A DNA stretch of 7,547 nt from Flavobacterium sp. (lineage in GTDB: Bacteria; Bacteroidota; Bacteroidia; Flavobacteriales; Flavobacteriaceae), in contig JANJWE010000216.1 of NCBI GenBank assembly GCA_024709705.1, positions 1 through 7,547 on the forward strand. Reading direction: 5' to 3'. Shown here one piece after another: positions 6,688-7,547 of the stretch. The notes under the pieces are model-generated. The model was not told where the DNA came from and made no database searches. It worked only from the letters and a program-made list of their open reading frames with translations. The position numbers and the translations under genes are program-made. The stretch's first letter is position 1; the number at the start of each line of letters is the position of its first letter.

Positions 6688-6711
6688 TTGTAAAATTCCG
6701 TAATTTCGCAA
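6688..6711 (+). promoter_or_regulatory. gltA promoter region with imperfect inverted repeat
   Basis: TAATTTCG (6701-6708) differs from the TAnnTTTG -7 consensus at one base and is 40 nt before the gltA ATG. It lies in an inverted repeat: TTG-TA-AAATT (6688-6697) opposite AATTT-CG-CAA (6702-6711), spacer CCGT. A second near match TAAATTTA is at 6648-6655. I cannot tell which is used. Between the eno terminator and this site nothing else is recognisable. Confidence 0.4.
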
Positions 6712-6748
6712 CAAACATTGTTTATATATACAAATTACATACAAAATC

Positions 6749-7547
6749 ATGTCAAAAACTGCAATATTAAAATTCGATGGTAAGGAGTATGAATTTCCGG
6801 TGATTGTTGGAAGTGAAAATGAAGCTGCTATCGATATCGAACAACTGCGTGCCTTAACCGGTGCAATTACACTTGATCCAGGATATAAAAATTCCGGTTC
6901 TTGTAAAAGCGAAATCACTTTTTTAGATGGGGAAGAAGGGATACTTCGTTACAGAGGGTATTCTATTGAAGATTTAGCCGACAAAGCAAATTTTCTGGAA
7001 GTTTCTTATTTGTTGATTTTTGGAGAATTGCCTACCAAAGCTCAATTGGAAAAGTTTGAAAATGATATTCGCAAATATACATTGGTTAATGAAGAGATGA
7101 AAAACATCATCGATGGCTTTCCAAAAACAGCTCATCCAATGGGAGTTTTAGCTTCTCTTACAAGTGCCTTAACTGCTTTTAATCCAAAATCAGTTAATCC
7201 GCATAACGAAAAAGAAATGTATGAAGCGGTATGCAAAACCATGGGTAAATTCTTGGTTATTGCTACTTGGACTTTCAGAAAATCAATGGGGTATCCTTTA
7301 AATTATTACGATAATACGAAAGGATATGTGGAGAATTTCATGCACTTAATGTATGAACTCCCAACAGGTCCTTACAAAATAGATCCTATCGTGGTTCAGG
7401 CATTAGATAAGTTATTCATACTTCATGCCGATCACGAACAAAATTGTTCTACATCAACTGTACGTATCGTAGGTTCGTCTCATGCGGGATTATTTGCATC
7501 TATTGCTTCCGGAGTTTCTGCACTTTGGGGTCCGTTGCATGGTGGTG
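6749..7547 (+). CDS. gltA: Citrate synthase, type II (3' end outside window)
   Basis: The frame is open from the ATG at 6749 to the window end and encodes the first 266 residues of citrate synthase, which condenses acetyl-CoA with oxaloacetate at the entry of the TCA cycle. The small N-terminal beta domain (SKTAILKFDGKEYEFPVIVG), followed by LDPGYKNSGSCKSEITFLDG and RYRGYSIEDLA, is the pattern of the hexameric type II enzymes of the GltA kind. HADHEQNCSTSTVR places His226 and His229, and ALWGPLHGG places His264, at the same numbers as the oxaloacetate-binding and catalytic histidines of E. coli GltA. His305 and Asp362 would be beyond the edge. The gene has its own promoter region after the eno terminator. 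An A-rich leader without Shine-Dalgarno precedes the start. Confidence 0.96.
   Translation, partial: MSKTAILKFDGKEYEFPVIVGSENEAAIDIEQLRALTGAITLDPGYKNSGSCKSEITFLDGEEGILRYRGYSIEDLADKANFLEVSYLLIFGELPTKAQLEKFENDIRKYTLVNEEMKNIIDGFPKTAHPMGVLASLTSALTAFNPKSVNPHNEKEMYEAVCKTMGKFLVIATWTFRKSMGYPLNYYDNTKGYVENFMHLMYELPTGPYKIDPIVVQALDKLFILHADHEQNCSTSTVRIVGSSHAGLFASIASGVSALWGPLHGG

Noticed and set aside
6679..6918. Minus-strand frame over the gltA start
   Set aside because: Opposite the conserved N-terminus of citrate synthase and its promoter; no family resemblance.

Overview
The window looks like a chromosome segment of a low-GC Bacteroidota, most likely Flavobacterium or a close Flavobacteriaceae relative. 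Protein sequences (SecY tail, RpoA, S4, enolase, citrate synthase) have the character of that group. Genes lack clear Shine-Dalgarno sequences. The three isolated genes at the right have Bacteroidota-type -7 elements (TAnnTTTG or one base off) instead of sigma70 boxes. The genus call is from memory of these families, not from a search.

Layout, all genes on the plus strand. Positions 1-3703 are the end of the large S10-spc-alpha ribosomal supercluster: secY (3' end only), infA, rpmJ, rpsM, rpsK, rpsD, rpoA, rplQ, closed by a strong intrinsic terminator. Spacing is 2-21 nt except before rpsD (106 nt) and rplQ (63 nt), where the RNA can fold into well-paired hairpins just upstream of the start codon. 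Positions 3704-3979 hold no gene but contain two degenerate repeat-like hairpin elements and the carA promoter. Then come three separately transcribed metabolic genes: carA (pyrimidine/arginine synthesis, without carB beside it), eno (glycolysis) and gltA (citrate synthase, cut by the window end). carA and eno each end in a clear terminator.

The genes fall into a gene-expression block (protein export, initiation factor, ribosomal proteins, RNA polymerase alpha) followed by central metabolism. This is ordinary housekeeping territory and I see no defence, mobile or biosynthetic system. The most interesting non-coding signals are the structured leaders of rpsD and rplQ, which are plausible autoregulatory or processing elements, and the imperfect palindromic repeat after rplQ.
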